Source: Marinomonas primoryensis
Lineage (GTDB): Bacteria; Pseudomonadota; Gammaproteobacteria; Pseudomonadales; Marinomonadaceae
Assembly (NCBI RefSeq): GCF_013372285.1
Contig: NZ_CP054301.1
Coordinates: 1,474,001-1,538,000, forward strand
Reading direction: 5' to 3'
Length of the DNA: 64,000 nucleotides
The notes under the pieces were generated by a model. That model saw nothing but the letters and a program-made list of their open reading frames with translations. It was not told the DNA's origin and did no database searches. The translations under genes were made by a program, and so were the position numbers. Below are positions 38,746-48,611 of the stretch, piece after piece; position 1 is the first letter of the stretch, and each line of letters begins with the position of its first letter.

Positions 38746-40152
38746 ATGAAAAACTTTATGACTGAAGATTTTTTACTGACAACGGAAACGGCTAGACGCT
38801 TGTACCATGAGTACGCGGCTGAGCAACCAATTTACGATTATCACTGCCATTTGAACCCTCAAGAGATCGCCGAGAATCGTCGTTTTGCCGACCTTGGTGA
38901 AATTTGGCTGGAAGGTGATCATTACAAGTGGCGCGCTATGCGTGCCGCGGGTATTGAAGAGCGTTTAATAACGGGCGATGCGAGCTTCAAAGATAAATAC
39001 CAAGCATGGTCTAAAACCGTGCCTCAGTGTATTGGTAACCCAATTTACCATTGGACGCATTTAGAATTGCGTCGTCCTTTTGGTGTGACAGATGTGTTGT
39101 TTTCGCCTAAAACGGCTGATGCCATTTGGGAGCAGTGCAACGAAATGTTGCAGCAGCCTGAGTTTTCAGCTCGCGGCATCATGCAGCAAATGAATGTAAA
39201 AATGGTTGGTACCACAGATGACCCTGCGGACGACTTAACTCATCATAAATTTATCGCCAACGACGCAACGTTTGATATAGATGTCACGCCGAGCTGGCGA
39301 CCTGATCGTGCTTTTAAAGTCGATCATGTTGGCTTCAAAGATTACTTAAATAAACTCGGTAAAGTGGCTGATAAAAACATTGAGCGCTTTAGTGATTTGA
39401 TTGATGCCTTGGATCAACGTCTTGAGGTATTCGATGCTCATGGCTGTCGCAGTGCCGACCACGGCATTGAAGTCATGCGTTTTGCTAGTGAACCAAGCGA
39501 AACGGAATTGGATGCTATTTTATCGAAACGGATCAATGAACAGCCTTTAACCGAGCTTGAAATTGCACAATTTTCCAGTGCGGTTCAAGTCTGGTTGGGC
39601 AAGCAATACGCCAAAAAAGGTTGGGTGATGCAGCTGCACATTGGCGCGAGTCGCAATAACTCATCAAGAATGTTTAAGCTGATTGGTGGCGATTCTGGTT
39701 TTGACTCCATGGATGATCGTGCGTTTGCAGAGCCTTTGTCTGGTTTTTTGAATGCTTTGGATCAGAGTGACGAACTGCCAAAAACCATCCTTTACTGCTT
39801 AAACCCAATTCACAACGAAATGTTAGCGACTATGGCTGGCAACTTCCAAGGTGGCGGCGTAGTAGGCAAGGTGCAATTCGGCTCTGGCTGGTGGTTTAAC
39901 GACCAACTAGACGGCATGCAGCGCCAGCTTACTAGCGTGGCGCAAATGGGCTTGCTCAGTCAATTCGTCGGTATGCTAACGGATTCGCGCAGCTTCTTAT
40001 CCTACACCCGTCATGAATACTTCCGCCGTTTACTGTGCGAGATGATTGGTGGCTGGGTGGAGCGTGGTGAAGCGCCAGCAGACATGGCGTCATTAGGCGA
40101 GATGGTAAAAGGTATCTGTTCGGAAAACGCTAAGAAATACTTTGGATTTTAA
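38746..40152 (+). CDS. uxaC: Uronate isomerase
   Basis: 468 residues, matching the E. coli length. Isomerises D-glucuronate to D-fructuronate and D-galacturonate to D-tagaturonate. Amidohydrolase-fold motifs include [18 protein letters not shown] and the TTDDPADDL region; C-terminal [17 protein letters not shown] and [18 protein letters not shown] are typical of UxaC. The ATG at 38746 follows AAGGAAATG; an open frame back to 38641 overlaps the GH31 gene and is not family-like. Confidence 0.95.
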   Translation: MKNFMTEDFLLTTETARRLYHEYAAEQPIYDYHCHLNPQEIAENRRFADLGEIWLEGDHYKWRAMRAAGIEERLITGDASFKDKYQAWSKTVPQCIGNPIYHWTHLELRRPFGVTDVLFSPKTADAIWEQCNEMLQQPEFSARGIMQQMNVKMVGTTDDPADDLTHHKFIANDATFDIDVTPSWRPDRAFKVDHVGFKDYLNKLGKVADKNIERFSDLIDALDQRLEVFDAHGCRSADHGIEVMRFASEPSETELDAILSKRINEQPLTELEIAQFSSAVQVWLGKQYAKKGWVMQLHIGASRNNSSRMFKLIGGDSGFDSMDDRAFAEPLSGFLNALDQSDELPKTILYCLNPIHNEMLATMAGNFQGGGVVGKVQFGSGWWFNDQLDGMQRQLTSVAQMGLLSQFVGMLTDSRSFLSYTRHEYFRRLLCEMIGGWVERGEAPADMASLGEMVKGICSENAKKYFGF

Positions 40153-40181
40153 GACGTTTTTTAAAAACATAAGGAATCATA

Positions 40182-41672
40182 ATGAATATAGAAACAACAA
40201 ATACCTTATACGCACCAGAAAAGGTGGATGTTGGCATTGTTCATATTGGATTAGGTGCTTTTCATCGTGCGCATCAAGCCGTTTATATAGAAAAAAACCT
40301 CAACCGAAATCAAGGTGGCAATTGGGGTATTTGTGCCGTGAATATTCGCTCGAATAGCCAACTGGTTGACGAGCTTAAAGCCAATGGCTGCCGCTATCAT
40401 ATTGCGGAATACCAAGACAGCCAGAATGTTGAATTGCGTGAAATTAACGCGATTCGTGATGTCTTGTTTTCTGGGACAAACAAAGAGCCTTTGTTTGAAA
40501 AACTCGTTTCGCCAATGACAAAAATCGTCACGTTAACCGTTACTGAAAAAGGCTATTACCTAGCACTCGCGGACAAAACATTGCGTCAGGACGATCCTAG
40601 TATTCAGCATGATATTCAGAATCCAACGGCGCCAAAAACCGCGCCGGGGATCTTGGTTGAAGCCTTGTATCGCAGAAAAGAATTGAATCTGCCGCCTTTT
40701 ACTATTTTGTCTTGTGACAATATGCCTAATAACGGCAGTTTAACGCGTCGTGCAGTATGTGAGTTGGCGTCTCATCGTTCAGCAGAGTTTGCTCAATGGA
40801 TTGAAGACAACGTGGCTTTCCCAAGCTCAATGGTGGACAGAATAGTGCCAGCAATGTCGGATGCTTCCCGCGAGCGATTGCAGAAGGAGCTGAATTGTCA
40901 CGATCAAAATGCTGTGATGTGTGAAGCCTTTAGCCAATGGGTTGTAGAAGATAACTTCCCGCAAGGTCGACCAGATTGGGAGCATGACGGCGTACAAATG
41001 GTGAAAGACGTTCACCCATTTGAAACCATGAAGCTTCGCCTGCTAAACGGCAGTCATTCATTGCTCGCTTATGTTGGGTTGGCGGCCAAATACAAAACTG
41101 TGGCTCAAGCTGTTGCAGATGAAAAGTTCGCTAGCTTGATTTGTCACTATATGAGTTTTGAAGCTTCACCTACCTTGGATTTGCCAAAAGAAGTACAGGT
41201 TCAAACCTACATCGAAAGTTTAGTTAGCCGTTTTGCTAATGACAGTTTGCAGCATCAGTTGTCGCAAATTGCGATGGATGGATCACAAAAAATCCCGCAG
41301 CGCTGGTTAAGCGGAGCCGAAGAGCGCTTGGCGAAGGGGGCGAAACAAGACGACCTTAATGCAACAGCGCTTGGCGTGGCGGCATGGCTGTTTTATGTAC
41401 GAGGTGAAGATTCTGAGGGCAATCGACATACCGTGGACGACCCAATGGCGCAGACATTGAGCGAGCTTCATACGCGCTGTTCAGAACCAGAAACTTTGGT
41501 TCATGAAGCCTTAAAGCTGAACGATATTTTTTCTACAAAACTCAGCCAAGACGAGGCGTTTTCTCAAACTGTGCTGAAAGCTTATCAAACAATTATTTCA
41601 AGCGGTGTTACTAAATGTCTGTCATTCAACAACAGACTATTAAATAACAACACTGCGCATTTCGGAGGATAA
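40182..41672 (+). CDS. uxuB: Fructuronate reductase (mannitol dehydrogenase family)
   Basis: 496-residue NAD-dependent polyol dehydrogenase reducing D-fructuronate to D-mannonate. N-terminal [15 protein letters not shown] is the nucleotide-binding signature of this family. The catalytic region has [15 protein letters not shown] with the active-site Lys, Asn and His. Other family members act on mannitol or tagaturonate. UxuB is chosen because uxuA follows 2 bases after its stop and uxaC precedes it. Confidence 0.88.
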   Translation: MNIETTNTLYAPEKVDVGIVHIGLGAFHRAHQAVYIEKNLNRNQGGNWGICAVNIRSNSQLVDELKANGCRYHIAEYQDSQNVELREINAIRDVLFSGTNKEPLFEKLVSPMTKIVTLTVTEKGYYLALADKTLRQDDPSIQHDIQNPTAPKTAPGILVEALYRRKELNLPPFTILSCDNMPNNGSLTRRAVCELASHRSAEFAQWIEDNVAFPSSMVDRIVPAMSDASRERLQKELNCHDQNAVMCEAFSQWVVEDNFPQGRPDWEHDGVQMVKDVHPFETMKLRLLNGSHSLLAYVGLAAKYKTVAQAVADEKFASLICHYMSFEASPTLDLPKEVQVQTYIESLVSRFANDSLQHQLSQIAMDGSQKIPQRWLSGAEERLAKGAKQDDLNATALGVAAWLFYVRGEDSEGNRHTVDDPMAQTLSELHTRCSEPETLVHEALKLNDIFSTKLSQDEAFSQTVLKAYQTIISSGVTKCLSFNNRLLNNNTAHFGG

Positions 41673-41673
41673 C

Positions 41674-42864
41674 ATGGAACACACTTGGCGTTGGTTTGGA
41701 CCAAATGATGAAACAACCCTGACGGATATCCGTCAGACTGGGGCGACTGGCGTCGTCACCGCATTACATGAGATTCCGAATGGTGAGGTGTGGCCAGTAG
41801 AAGCCATTAAAGCACGTAAAGCCATGATAGAAGCGCACACACTTCGCTGGTCAGTGGTCGAAAGTGTGCCTGTACATGAAGACATCAAAAAACGCACTGG
41901 TAACTATAAAGAGTACATTAAGAGCTATCAGCAGACGCTGCTTAACTTAGCGGAATGTGGCATCGATACTGTGTGCTACAACTTCATGCCAGTGTTGGAT
42001 TGGACACGTACGGATTTGGATTATGAATTGCCAGACGGATCACGTGCATTGCGCTTTGACCAAACGGCTTTTGCTGCGTTTGAATTATACATTCTAGAGC
42101 GCAAAGGCGCAGAATCTGACTACAGCGACGAAGAAAAAGCACAAGCTAAAATCTTCCTTGAGAATCTAAAAGAAGAAGACAAACACCGCTTAGTCGCTAA
42201 TATCATCGCCGGTCTTCCCGGATCAGAAGAAAGCTACACCTTGGAACAGTTTCGCTCGAAACTTGAAGAATACGATCACATTGATAAAGACACACTGCGT
42301 GAAAATCTAAAGCTTTTCTTAGAAGCGATCGTTCCCTCCGCAGAACAAGGTGGTTTGCGTTTGGCGATTCACCCAGATGATCCACCACGTCCAATCTTAG
42401 GCCTTCCTCGAGTTGTCTCGATAAAAGATGACATAGAATGGATACTCAAGGCAGTGCCAAGTCCGGCAAACGGTATTACCCTTTGTACTGGGTCTTATGG
42501 CGTTCGCGCCGACAACGACTTGGTCGATATGGTGCAACGCTTTGGCTCTAGCATCTTCTTTACGCATTTAAGATCAACCAAGCGTGAAGAAGTAGCGGGC
42601 AGTTTCCATGAAGCGTCTCACCTTGGCGGCGATGTAGACATGGTCGGCGTGGTTCGTGCGCTTCTTGTTGAAGAGAAAAAGCGTCACGACAATCTTTCTA
42701 ATGGTGGTAAAGGACCAAGCCTGATACCAATGCGACCAGACCATGGCCATCAAATTCTGAATGACTTGGATAAAAACTCGAAACCGGGTTACTCTAAACT
42801 CGGCCGAATGAAAGGCTTAGCAGAAGTTCGTGGTTTAGAACTTGGCTTGAAAAGCACGCTTTAA
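41674..42864 (+). CDS. uxuA: Mannonate dehydratase
   Basis: 396 residues; converts D-mannonate to 2-keto-3-deoxy-D-gluconate. Starts [15 protein letters not shown] and contains the conserved [24 protein letters not shown] and [13 protein letters not shown] segments with the metal-binding His and Cys. GGAGG precedes the ATG. As the last gene of the uxaC-uxuB-uxuA set it completes the glucuronate branch; kdgK and eda are not in the window. Confidence 0.96.
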   Translation: MEHTWRWFGPNDETTLTDIRQTGATGVVTALHEIPNGEVWPVEAIKARKAMIEAHTLRWSVVESVPVHEDIKKRTGNYKEYIKSYQQTLLNLAECGIDTVCYNFMPVLDWTRTDLDYELPDGSRALRFDQTAFAAFELYILERKGAESDYSDEEKAQAKIFLENLKEEDKHRLVANIIAGLPGSEESYTLEQFRSKLEEYDHIDKDTLRENLKLFLEAIVPSAEQGGLRLAIHPDDPPRPILGLPRVVSIKDDIEWILKAVPSPANGITLCTGSYGVRADNDLVDMVQRFGSSIFFTHLRSTKREEVAGSFHEASHLGGDVDMVGVVRALLVEEKKRHDNLSNGGKGPSLIPMRPDHGHQILNDLDKNSKPGYSKLGRMKGLAEVRGLELGLKSTL

Positions 42865-42908
42865 TCTAGCGAATTACCAAATCTAAAGAGTTACTAAGCT
42901 TGAATGTA

Positions 42909-42949
42909 AAATGCCTTCTGTACCGATATGGGTCAGAAGGCATTTTTTT
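42909..42949 (+). terminator. Terminator after uxuA
   Basis: AAATGCCTTCTG (42909-42920) pairs with CAGAAGGCATTT (42934-42945), followed by T residues. It ends the dctQM-uxuA operon. Confidence 0.9.
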
Positions 42950-42964
42950 CAGCCAAATAGTGTA

Positions 42965-44029
42965 TTAATCGAATTTCATTCTGTTTGTTTTAAGTAAGGC
43001 AGCACTGCTAGCGTTAACCAATTTGTCGTTTTTTCTTTCAATAAAGAAGACTTCTAGGTTTTCATTTTTAGCGATTTTCGCGCCTTCTAAAGGGCCTAGG
43101 CACAACATAGTCGTTGCCCATGCATCACTTATTCTCGGGTCGGTGCCAAGCACAGACGCTGACACAAGATCGTGAGTAATGGGCTTGCCAGTACTTGGGT
43201 TGATGATGTGAGAATACTCTACACCATTGTCATCAAAATGGCGGTTATACGTGCCGGATGTGTCCAGCGTCACGCCATTTTCGTCGACAACCGTCATGGC
43301 TTGATAGACTTTTGGAGCACCGTCAGCTGAAGGAATTGGACTTTGAATGGCCACTCGCCATTTGTCGCCATTTGGCTTGTGGCCCTTGATCTTCATGTCG
43401 CCACCAAATTGCACCATGTAGTTATCGTAGCCTTTGGTCTCCAACACATCGCTTAACTTTCCAATGGTATAGCCTTCGCCCATAGAGGAAAAATCAAGCT
43501 GTAAAAAAGGGCGAGTTTTGCGTACACGCAAATTTTCTTCGTCTATCTCTATTTTATCGATTCCAAGCTCTGACTTAAGCGCTGTGAGTTCTTCCGGTGT
43601 TGGCACATGAAGTTTGTCGGTTTTAAAACCCCACAAATCGAACAAAGGACCAATTGTCGGATCGTAACAACCTTCCGATTTTGCATGTATGTCTTGGGCG
43701 ATTTTAACCAGATCGACAAAGTCTTGAGAGGTGGGTTGCCAAGCAACAGAAAGGCTACGGTTAAACTCGGAAATGAAGGAATCAGGGCGATAAGTGGAAA
43801 GCTCTTTATCTATTTGTGTAAGCGTATCGTTAAACGCCGTTTGTATTTCTGTCACAGGAACGGCATCTTCAGACCAAAAACTGATTTGATATGTGGTGCC
43901 TTGGGCATAACCTTCAACGCTTTCAAGTTTGGGTGGTTCACTGCAACCCACTAAAAAGATTGTCATTAATAGTGCGCTAAAGACTGCAACCTTGGTTGCT
44001 TTAAAACTAGATTTTATGGAGGTAGACAT
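42965..44029 (-). CDS. apbE: FAD:protein FMN transferase, ApbE-type lipoprotein
   Basis: 354 residues with a lipoprotein signal (lipobox VGC, Cys near residue 29). ApbE attaches FMN covalently to Thr/Ser of target flavoproteins such as NqrB/C and RnfG in the periplasm. Family segments include FLQLDFSSMGEGYTIGKL, MVQFGGDMKIKG, THIINPSTGKP-like SHIINPSTGKPI, and SDAWATTMLCLG with the metal-binding Asp. It is usually last in an nqr operon, but here it is alone on the minus strand between the uxu operon and an AraC gene. Confidence 0.9.
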   Translation of the reverse strand: MSTSIKSSFKATKVAVFSALLMTIFLVGCSEPPKLESVEGYAQGTTYQISFWSEDAVPVTEIQTAFNDTLTQIDKELSTYRPDSFISEFNRSLSVAWQPTSQDFVDLVKIAQDIHAKSEGCYDPTIGPLFDLWGFKTDKLHVPTPEELTALKSELGIDKIEIDEENLRVRKTRPFLQLDFSSMGEGYTIGKLSDVLETKGYDNYMVQFGGDMKIKGHKPNGDKWRVAIQSPIPSADGAPKVYQAMTVVDENGVTLDTSGTYNRHFDDNGVEYSHIINPSTGKPITHDLVSASVLGTDPRISDAWATTMLCLGPLEGAKIAKNENLEVFFIERKNDKLVNASSAALLKTNRMKFD

Positions 44030-44216
44030 ATAATTTAAGCCTTGTTGATATCAAATCAGGCAAGTTTATCAGCCGTTTATGTTCAACTCTATCGAACCGT
44101 TTATCATCCACACTAATGTGCATTTTTAGCATCTTAAATTAAATATCTAAATTAATTCTTTCACGACACACTTTTTAAAATGCTAACAAAGTAAACTGGC
44201 AAGATTTTAAAGTTCT

Positions 44217-45203
44217 TTATAGTTCTGGAAGAACGCCACTTCTTACTGCGCCGGGTGATATTCCCGTCGTTCGTTTAAATGCTCTACTGAATGAAGCAGC
44301 AGAACTATAGCCAAGTCGATCGGCGATGTCGTCAAGGGACAGATTATCTCGGCTAATCCACTGGCTTGCGAGTCGCATGCGCAGGTTACCCAAGTATTGT
44401 TGTGGTGTGGAATGGGTTAATTCGGCAAACCGTTCAGCAAAGACAGATCGTGATGTTCCCATTTCAAAGGCCATATCCGCCACTGACCATTGTCGTCCCG
44501 GGTCATGATGTAGGGCGGATAAAACCTGAGCTAGTTTCGGATCGCGCATTGCTTCAACCCAACCGCACACGTTGCACCCGATTTCTACCCAACGACGCAA
44601 AATGGCCGCTGCCACTACATCGGCAAGTCGTGTCAAAATTACACTATACCCTGGTCGCTTAGCCTTTAATTCCTTGGTCATCACATCAAGGATGGCGGGT
44701 ATTTGTGGATCATAATCGGGTACTGTTTCTATATGCATTACTTCGGGTTTTAAATGCGCTAATGGATGAAGCCAGCCCAAGTCGAATTCCATGGCACAAC
44801 TGAAAATTAGATTGTCCTTTGATCTGCATATTCCAGTGTCACAAGCGCTAATTTCCGACGTGGCATCACATAATTGCACTTTCTCAAAGGCATTAATGCT
44901 GATCAGTGGCGCACCGTCTTCGCTATAAAGATCATGGGTTCCGGCGCAAGGCATCAAGACGGCATCACCGCATGCAAGCTGGTGTACCGTGCCACTTCGG
45001 GTTCGCAAAAATGCTGAACCCTGTCCGATGAAATGAAAATACGCCAACCTTTTATCCGACTCTTCTCCAAAGCGTAGGCCAAATGGCGCAGAAATATCTA
45101 CTCTTCTGTACTCAAGGCCTTTAAGGCGGACACCAGACAAAAGCTCGTTCATCATATCGTGTTGGGTTTTATTGATTAGATTGTTTGGCGGAGAAAGTGG
45201 CAT
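44217..45203 (-). CDS. AraC-family regulator with N-terminal cupin domain
   Basis: About 328 residues from the ATG at 45203 (MPLSPPNNL); MMNELLSG at 45155 is an alternative and the frame is open to 45293. The N-terminal half is a cupin (AYFHFIGQGSAFLRT, CGDAVLMPCAGTHDLY). The C-terminal 100 residues carry two helix-turn-helix motifs (MAFEMGTSRSVFAERFAE and IADRLGYSSAASFSRAFKR). It is divergent from a NepI-like exporter, which it probably controls. Confidence 0.87.
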   Translation of the reverse strand: MPLSPPNNLINKTQHDMMNELLSGVRLKGLEYRRVDISAPFGLRFGEESDKRLAYFHFIGQGSAFLRTRSGTVHQLACGDAVLMPCAGTHDLYSEDGAPLISINAFEKVQLCDATSEISACDTGICRSKDNLIFSCAMEFDLGWLHPLAHLKPEVMHIETVPDYDPQIPAILDVMTKELKAKRPGYSVILTRLADVVAAAILRRWVEIGCNVCGWVEAMRDPKLAQVLSALHHDPGRQWSVADMAFEMGTSRSVFAERFAELTHSTPQQYLGNLRMRLASQWISRDNLSLDDIADRLGYSSAASFSRAFKRTTGISPGAVRSGVLPEL

Positions 45204-45209
45204 AGTGAT

Positions 45210-45257
45210 CCGGACGATATGGTATGAATTTAAGACATATTGGTATATATCGTCTGG
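45210..45257. promoter_or_regulatory. Inverted repeat between the araC-type and MFS genes
   Basis: CCGGACGATAT (45210-45220) and ATATCGTCTGG (45247-45257) are inverted copies with one mismatch and a 26-bp spacer. The element starts 6 bases upstream of the AraC-type start and ends 55 bases before the exporter start, well placed as an operator for the resident regulator. Confidence 0.5.
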
Positions 45258-45312
45258 TCTGTCCATATTATTCTGGATGCAGTGTAAAAACATTCATTTA
45301 AGAGGACTTTCG

Positions 45313-46512
45313 ATGACGAATACCGTAAATGTGTCTCCGGCCCATCAGGCACAAGAGGTACCCGCTTGGGGTGCAGTGATAGCCATGACGTTAGGTGTTT
45401 TCGGGTTGGTGACAGCGGAGTTTTTGCCCGCCAGCCTTCTGACACCAATGGCTTTTGATCTTTCAATAACGGAAGGTATGGCTGGTCAAGCCGTTTCGGC
45501 TACCGCTATTCTTGCGGTAATCACGAGTCTTTTGACCGCTACTGTCACCCGTAGGATGGATCGTCGTTATGTTTTGCTGGTTTTTTCAGTACTTTTAATT
45601 ATCTCGAATATTTTGGTTGCTCTTGCGCCAAATTTTCTCTTGCTGCTAGCTGGACGTGTATTGCTGGGTATTGCCCTTGGTGGCTTTTGGACTATGGCGG
45701 CAGCCACCGTTATGCGACTGGTGCCTGACAAAAGTGTTCCACGCGCTCTGGCTATTTTGTTTAGCGGCGTTTCGGCAGCGACTATTTTTGCAGCGCCGCT
45801 CGGCAGCTATCTTGGTGGCGTAATCGGCTGGCGTAATGTTTTCCTACTGGCGTCCTTGCTTGGTGTTCTGGCTCTCTTTGTCCAGTTTTTCACTTTGCCT
45901 AGAATGCAGCCCCAAGGAAGAGCAACATTACGCACTCTGATCGCGGTGATGAATCGACCTCGAATGAAGTTCGGTTTGTTTATGTTAGTACTCATTTTCA
46001 CTGGTCATTTTGCCTTGTTTACCTATGTTCGGCCGTTTCTTGAAAACGTTACTGGTGTAGCAACCGCAGGTGTTTCGGGAATTTTGCTAGGCTTTGGTAT
46101 TGCCAATTTCATTGGAACTCATATTGCTGGCGTCTTGATTGCGCGATCGTTGCGCCTGACTCTGACCCTTATGCCACTGATTATTGGTTTGGCTGGAATT
46201 GGTATGGTCAGCGTCCAAGGTGATATTGCGTCCACCGCCGTACTGGTAGCAATCTGGGGGATGGCGTTTGGTGGAGTGCCAGTGGCTTGGTCGACTTGGA
46301 TCACACGTAGCGTTCCTGACGAAGCTGAAAGTGGTGGTGGGCTTCTGGTCGCCGCCATTCAGGTTGGTATTGGAGCTGGTGCCGCGGCGGGTGGACTTGT
46401 TTTTGATGTCAGTGGTGCACTTGGTGTTTTCACCATCGCTGCCATTATTCTTTTGGCCGCAGCCATTATCGTTACGTTGGGCCTACGATCCGCGCCTGTG
46501 GAAATAAAATAG
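45313..46512 (+). CDS. MFS exporter, NepI-like
   Basis: 399 residues with 12 predicted membrane helices, DHA1-type major facilitator. It closely follows the E. coli NepI (purine ribonucleoside exporter) pattern: VTAEFLPASLLTPMA, EGMAGQAVSATA, RRYVLLVFSVLL, ALGGFWTMAAATVMRLVP and PVAWSTWITRSV. The ATG at 45313 has AAGAGGAC upstream; the open frame back to 45172 overlaps the divergent AraC gene. The real substrate is not established by sequence. Confidence 0.85.
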   Translation: MTNTVNVSPAHQAQEVPAWGAVIAMTLGVFGLVTAEFLPASLLTPMAFDLSITEGMAGQAVSATAILAVITSLLTATVTRRMDRRYVLLVFSVLLIISNILVALAPNFLLLLAGRVLLGIALGGFWTMAAATVMRLVPDKSVPRALAILFSGVSAATIFAAPLGSYLGGVIGWRNVFLLASLLGVLALFVQFFTLPRMQPQGRATLRTLIAVMNRPRMKFGLFMLVLIFTGHFALFTYVRPFLENVTGVATAGVSGILLGFGIANFIGTHIAGVLIARSLRLTLTLMPLIIGLAGIGMVSVQGDIASTAVLVAIWGMAFGGVPVAWSTWITRSVPDEAESGGGLLVAAIQVGIGAGAAAGGLVFDVSGALGVFTIAAIILLAAAIIVTLGLRSAPVEIK

Positions 46513-46542
46513 TGTAAACATCGTTCATTTCTAACAGCTCAA

Positions 46543-46570
46543 CCCCCGGGTATTTCACGACAACCGGGGG
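46543..46570 (+). terminator. Terminator-like hairpin after the NepI-like gene
   Basis: CCCCCGG (46543-46549) pairs with CCGGGGG (46564-46570), followed by ATTTGTATTT. Strong stem but a poor T tract. Confidence 0.6.
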
Positions 46571-46617
46571 ATTTGTATTTGCCCTAAACTGACCCTCTTT
46601 GCCTTCTTGCATTAAAA

Positions 46618-47283
46618 TCAGCTAATCAATAGCCGCAAACCGAGTGATGTCATCAGCAAGCCAGTAATGCGTTCTATCCATATTTTAAAGACCAATACTT
46701 TCTTTTGAATTGTCGCTGACGTTAGTAGGCAAGCGACTAGGCCAAACCAAATAAAATGCACTAAAGAAATATAAACACCATAGCTAAGTTCCATCAGTAA
46801 AGATGTATCTGTTGAAATGACTTGGCTAAACAAAGACACGATAAACAGCATGGTTTTGGGATTGAGTGCGTTACAAGCAAACCCAGACCAAAAAGCTGAC
46901 CCACTACCAGTCAGTTTGTTTTGAGATGAGTTTTCACTTTTCAATGGTTCAAATGTCTGCTGAAACCTTGCTCTAAAAAAGATTTTTTTGATGTCCGGCC
47001 ATAAAGCAGAAACACCTAACCAAATAAGGTACATGGCGCCAAGATAACGCAGTGTATTCAGAACCCAAATGTTGTTAGCAAACACAACCCCTAGTCCCAG
47101 AAGCGTATAAACCAGATGCACACTAATGGCGACGCTTATCCCTAAGGCACATAAAATGCCATTCGTCCGTCCTTTTAATAACGAGACCTTCGACACCATC
47201 GCAAAATCTGGCCCAGGGCTAATGACGGCCAATAAAGTAATAATAGCAACGGAATACAATTCAAATTGATCAATATTTAACAT
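46618..47283 (-). CDS. LysE/RhtB-family amino acid exporter
   Basis: 221 residues with about six hydrophobic segments. The N-terminal ISPGPDFAMVSKVSLLKGRTNG (residues about 22-43) is the RhtB/LysE signature, and CNALNPKTMLFIVSLFSQ follows in the middle. It is divergent from a LysR regulator with a 69-bp gap. Family members export homoserine, threonine, lysine or arginine; the substrate is not evident. Confidence 0.88.
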   Translation of the reverse strand: MLNIDQFELYSVAIITLLAVISPGPDFAMVSKVSLLKGRTNGILCALGISVAISVHLVYTLLGLGVVFANNIWVLNTLRYLGAMYLIWLGVSALWPDIKKIFFRARFQQTFEPLKSENSSQNKLTGSGSAFWSGFACNALNPKTMLFIVSLFSQVISTDTSLLMELSYGVYISLVHFIWFGLVACLLTSATIQKKVLVFKIWIERITGLLMTSLGLRLLIS

Positions 47284-47352
47284 GGCAAGATACTCTAATC
47301 TGTGAATAATAAGAGTCTAAGTGAGTAGGTTTCCAAATAAAATCGATAATTA

Positions 47353-48264
47353 ATGGTGATTTTTGTGAGTAATAGTCACATAAAAAGAAGACTTCCGCCG
47401 TTGGGCGCATTGACCGCTTTTGAAGCCGCCGCTCGACATCAAAATTTTTCTCGTGCGGCGCAAGAGCTCAACCTAACCCATGGTGCAATCAGTCGTGCGG
47501 TCGCACAAATTGAAGCGCGTCTCGGTGTGGGTTTATTTGTACGACGCAATCGTCGCGTTTACTTAACTGCCGCTGGTCAGCGGCTAAAGAAAACGGCCAC
47601 CGAAACCTTAGATGCTTTGAGTCTCACTGTAGAAGAAATACACCGGCACGACAGTGGCTCGCCTTTTTTAACAGTTTCCTGTGAGCCAAGCTTAGCAATG
47701 CGCTGGTTAATGCCTCGATTAGGTGAATTCCGAACGCTCTGTCCAGAGTTAAACGTTGATTTGCGCATGGCGGGTGGGCCAATTGATCTACTGTCAGAAA
47801 GTTGTGACATTGCTATCCGACGGATGGACTTCGGCGTGAACGACGATTATCAGATCACAACGCTTTGCTCTGAATTGGCAGGCCCAGTGTGTACAACCGC
47901 TTATTGGAATGACCATATTGCTCAAGACTTAAGTAACGCCAATTGGTTACACAGTCGAACTCGACCTAATGCATGGGATGATTGGAAAGCGGCTTACGGT
48001 TTGGAAAGAATCATCCCGAAAAGTGAGCAGCACTTTGATCACTTTTTTTACAGCTTGCAAGCCGCTCAAGATAGACTTGGGGTTGCCATTGGTTCAGTAC
48101 CATTGGTGTCTGACGATCTAAAAACACAGAGACTCATTGCACCATTAGGTTTGCAGTCCACCGGCTATGATTACGCCTTACTTACCTTAGAGGATCCAAG
48201 CCAAGACCCGAGAGTCTCTGCTTTTTGTAAGTGGCTAATGGGATTAATAAATCAAATGAACTAA
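47353..48264 (+). CDS. LysR-family regulator (GcvA-like)
   Basis: 303 residues. RRLPPLGALTAFEAAARHQN and FSRAAQELNLTHGAISRAV form the helix-turn-helix, typical of the GcvA/TrpI subgroup; the effector domain has the FLTVSCEPSLAMRWLMPRL segment. A GTG at 47365 is an alternative start. It faces a LysE-type exporter across 69 bp and probably regulates it. Confidence 0.87.
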   Translation: MVIFVSNSHIKRRLPPLGALTAFEAAARHQNFSRAAQELNLTHGAISRAVAQIEARLGVGLFVRRNRRVYLTAAGQRLKKTATETLDALSLTVEEIHRHDSGSPFLTVSCEPSLAMRWLMPRLGEFRTLCPELNVDLRMAGGPIDLLSESCDIAIRRMDFGVNDDYQITTLCSELAGPVCTTAYWNDHIAQDLSNANWLHSRTRPNAWDDWKAAYGLERIIPKSEQHFDHFFYSLQAAQDRLGVAIGSVPLVSDDLKTQRLIAPLGLQSTGYDYALLTLEDPSQDPRVSAFCKWLMGLINQMN

Positions 48265-48611
48265 TAAGATAAAAAGTATTCATATGAATCATCAGGCGCT
48301 AATTTAGTGAAAACGATGGCATACAATATTCTTATTTTGAACGCCTTCTTCTTGCGTAAAAAGCGCGTAAACAAGGCGTTTTATCTTCTCTCTCTTTGTT
48401 ATTTTTAGCCTTCTCCAAAAGCGTCATTTTCCCTCTGTCGTAAATTGTCATCCGCTGGACGCTCCCAAGCATAAGATCGACATTTTTTATCTCTATTATC
48501 ACGGTGAAAGCTCACTCTATGGCGTCTTCAGTTAGCTGGGGCGTCGCAACCATTTTAATCACACCACGATAATCGCTTAAGTCGATTGTTTTATGTAAGG
48601 GAGCTGATCTG
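48265..48611. other. Intergenic region upstream of the sarcosine oxidase operon
   Basis: 347 bp. The first part holds a hairpin (AACGCCTT at 48340-48347 with AAGGCGTT at 48373-48380, followed by TTAT) that could end the LysR transcript. The rest, from about 48400, should contain the soxB promoter. No ORF or known riboswitch is apparent. Confidence 0.5.
48340..48384 (+). terminator. Weak terminator after the GcvA-like gene
   Basis: 8-bp stem AACGCCTT/AAGGCGTT with a 25-base loop and a short T-rich tail (TTAT). Confidence 0.4.

Noticed and set aside
45172..45312. N-terminal extension of the NepI-like transporter
   Set aside because: It runs through the divergent AraC-type start and operator, and the ATG at 45313 has a good ribosome site and matches the family start.
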